Origin: Gammaproteobacteria bacterium
GTDB lineage: Bacteria; Pseudomonadota; Gammaproteobacteria; Steroidobacterales; GCA-2729495
DNA: 6,051 bases
NCBI GenBank assembly: GCA_023383735.1
Contig: JAHDYN010000115.1
Location: 283-6,333, forward strand
Direction of reading: 5' to 3'
The notes under the pieces are model-generated. The model saw only the letters and a program-made list of their open reading frames with translations, had not been told where the DNA came from and did no database searches. Shown here piece after piece: positions 5,846-6,051 of this stretch. The stretch's first letter is position 1. Each line of letters begins with the position of its first letter. The translations under genes and the position numbers were made by a program.

Positions 5846-5911
5846 CTTTGAGCCACCGCCAAATCATGTGAATACGCCCGGAAAACGGGCCAGCGAACTG
5901 GTCCCTTGGCG

Positions 5912-6051
5912 CTAGCGCCGCCCCACGGCCTCGATCGGAATCGACAGGATGCGAGCCAGCTTGGGCCGCTCGCTGATCAGGTCGGCGATCGTGTACTGGC
6001 CGAGTACGTCATTGAATGCCTTGGCCGCCTCGCCAAGCACCCGGCGCAGCT
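5912..6051 (-). CDS. C-terminal fragment of an unidentified protein
   Basis: The minus strand is open from the right edge to TAG at 5914-5912, giving the last 45 residues of a gene whose start lies outside the window. Residues include AAKAFNDVLGQYTIADLISE and end in IPIEAVGRR. About 39 of 45 codons end in G or C, as expected for a real gene in this genome, and the other frames contain stops. The composition suggests a soluble amphipathic helical end with no membrane segment. I do not recognise the family. The stop codon sits inside the palindrome GGCGCTAGCGCC (5908-5919). Coding is likely; function cannot be given. Confidence 0.6.
   Translation of the reverse strand, partial: LRRVLGEAAKAFNDVLGQYTIADLISERPKLARILSIPIEAVGRR

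Noticed and set aside
5876..5901. Two adjacent small hairpins, GCCCG-GAAAA-CGGGC and CCAG-CGAA-CTGG.
   Set aside because: Stems are only 5 and 4 pairs and no T run follows in either direction, so I do not call a terminator or structured RNA.

Overview
The window is GC-rich DNA with GC-rich third codon positions and tightly packed genes. It fits a proteobacterium, possibly an aerobic degrader of lipids, aromatics or steroids. That assignment is inference: it rests on a PcaF/PaaJ-type thiolase start, a luciferase-like flavin oxidoreductase, a Rieske oxygenase and a HigBA toxin-antitoxin pair of proteobacterial type. Nothing in the window names a genus.

Layout, left to right. Bases 1-122 hold the first 40 codons of a thiolase on the minus strand, running off the left edge. 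It is divergent from a metallo-beta-lactamase-fold hydrolase (245-1096, plus). That gene converges, with a 6-base gap, on a luciferase-like (LLM) flavin/F420 oxidoreductase (1103-2113, minus). Forty bases from the LLM start, a plus-strand unit begins. It contains a CrtU/CruE-like FAD oxidoreductase (2154-3668), a Rieske non-heme iron oxygenase joined by a 4-base ATGA overlap (3665-4606), and a pyridoxamine-phosphate-oxidase-fold protein (4638-5147) 31 bases further on behind a strong ribosome binding site.

The 3' end of that unit converges on, and overlaps by 29 bases, a higBA toxin-antitoxin pair on the minus strand (higB 5469-5747, higA 5119-5454). The pair has lower third-position GC and its own palindromic operator-promoter. 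Beyond it are a hairpin that may be a terminator and the last 45 codons of an unidentified minus-strand gene (5912 to the right edge).

The most interesting part is the CrtU-like/Rieske/PNPOx-fold unit. The first protein is built like the enzymes that aromatise a carotenoid ring by desaturation and methyl migration. The second keeps both the Rieske cluster ligands and a plausible complete mononuclear iron site. No carotenoid synthesis gene lies in the window, so the substrate is open. The unit may make or modify an aromatic carotenoid, or may be a re-purposed oxidative module acting on another hydrophobic compound, with the adjacent LLM and PNPOx-fold proteins supplying flavin or F420 chemistry.
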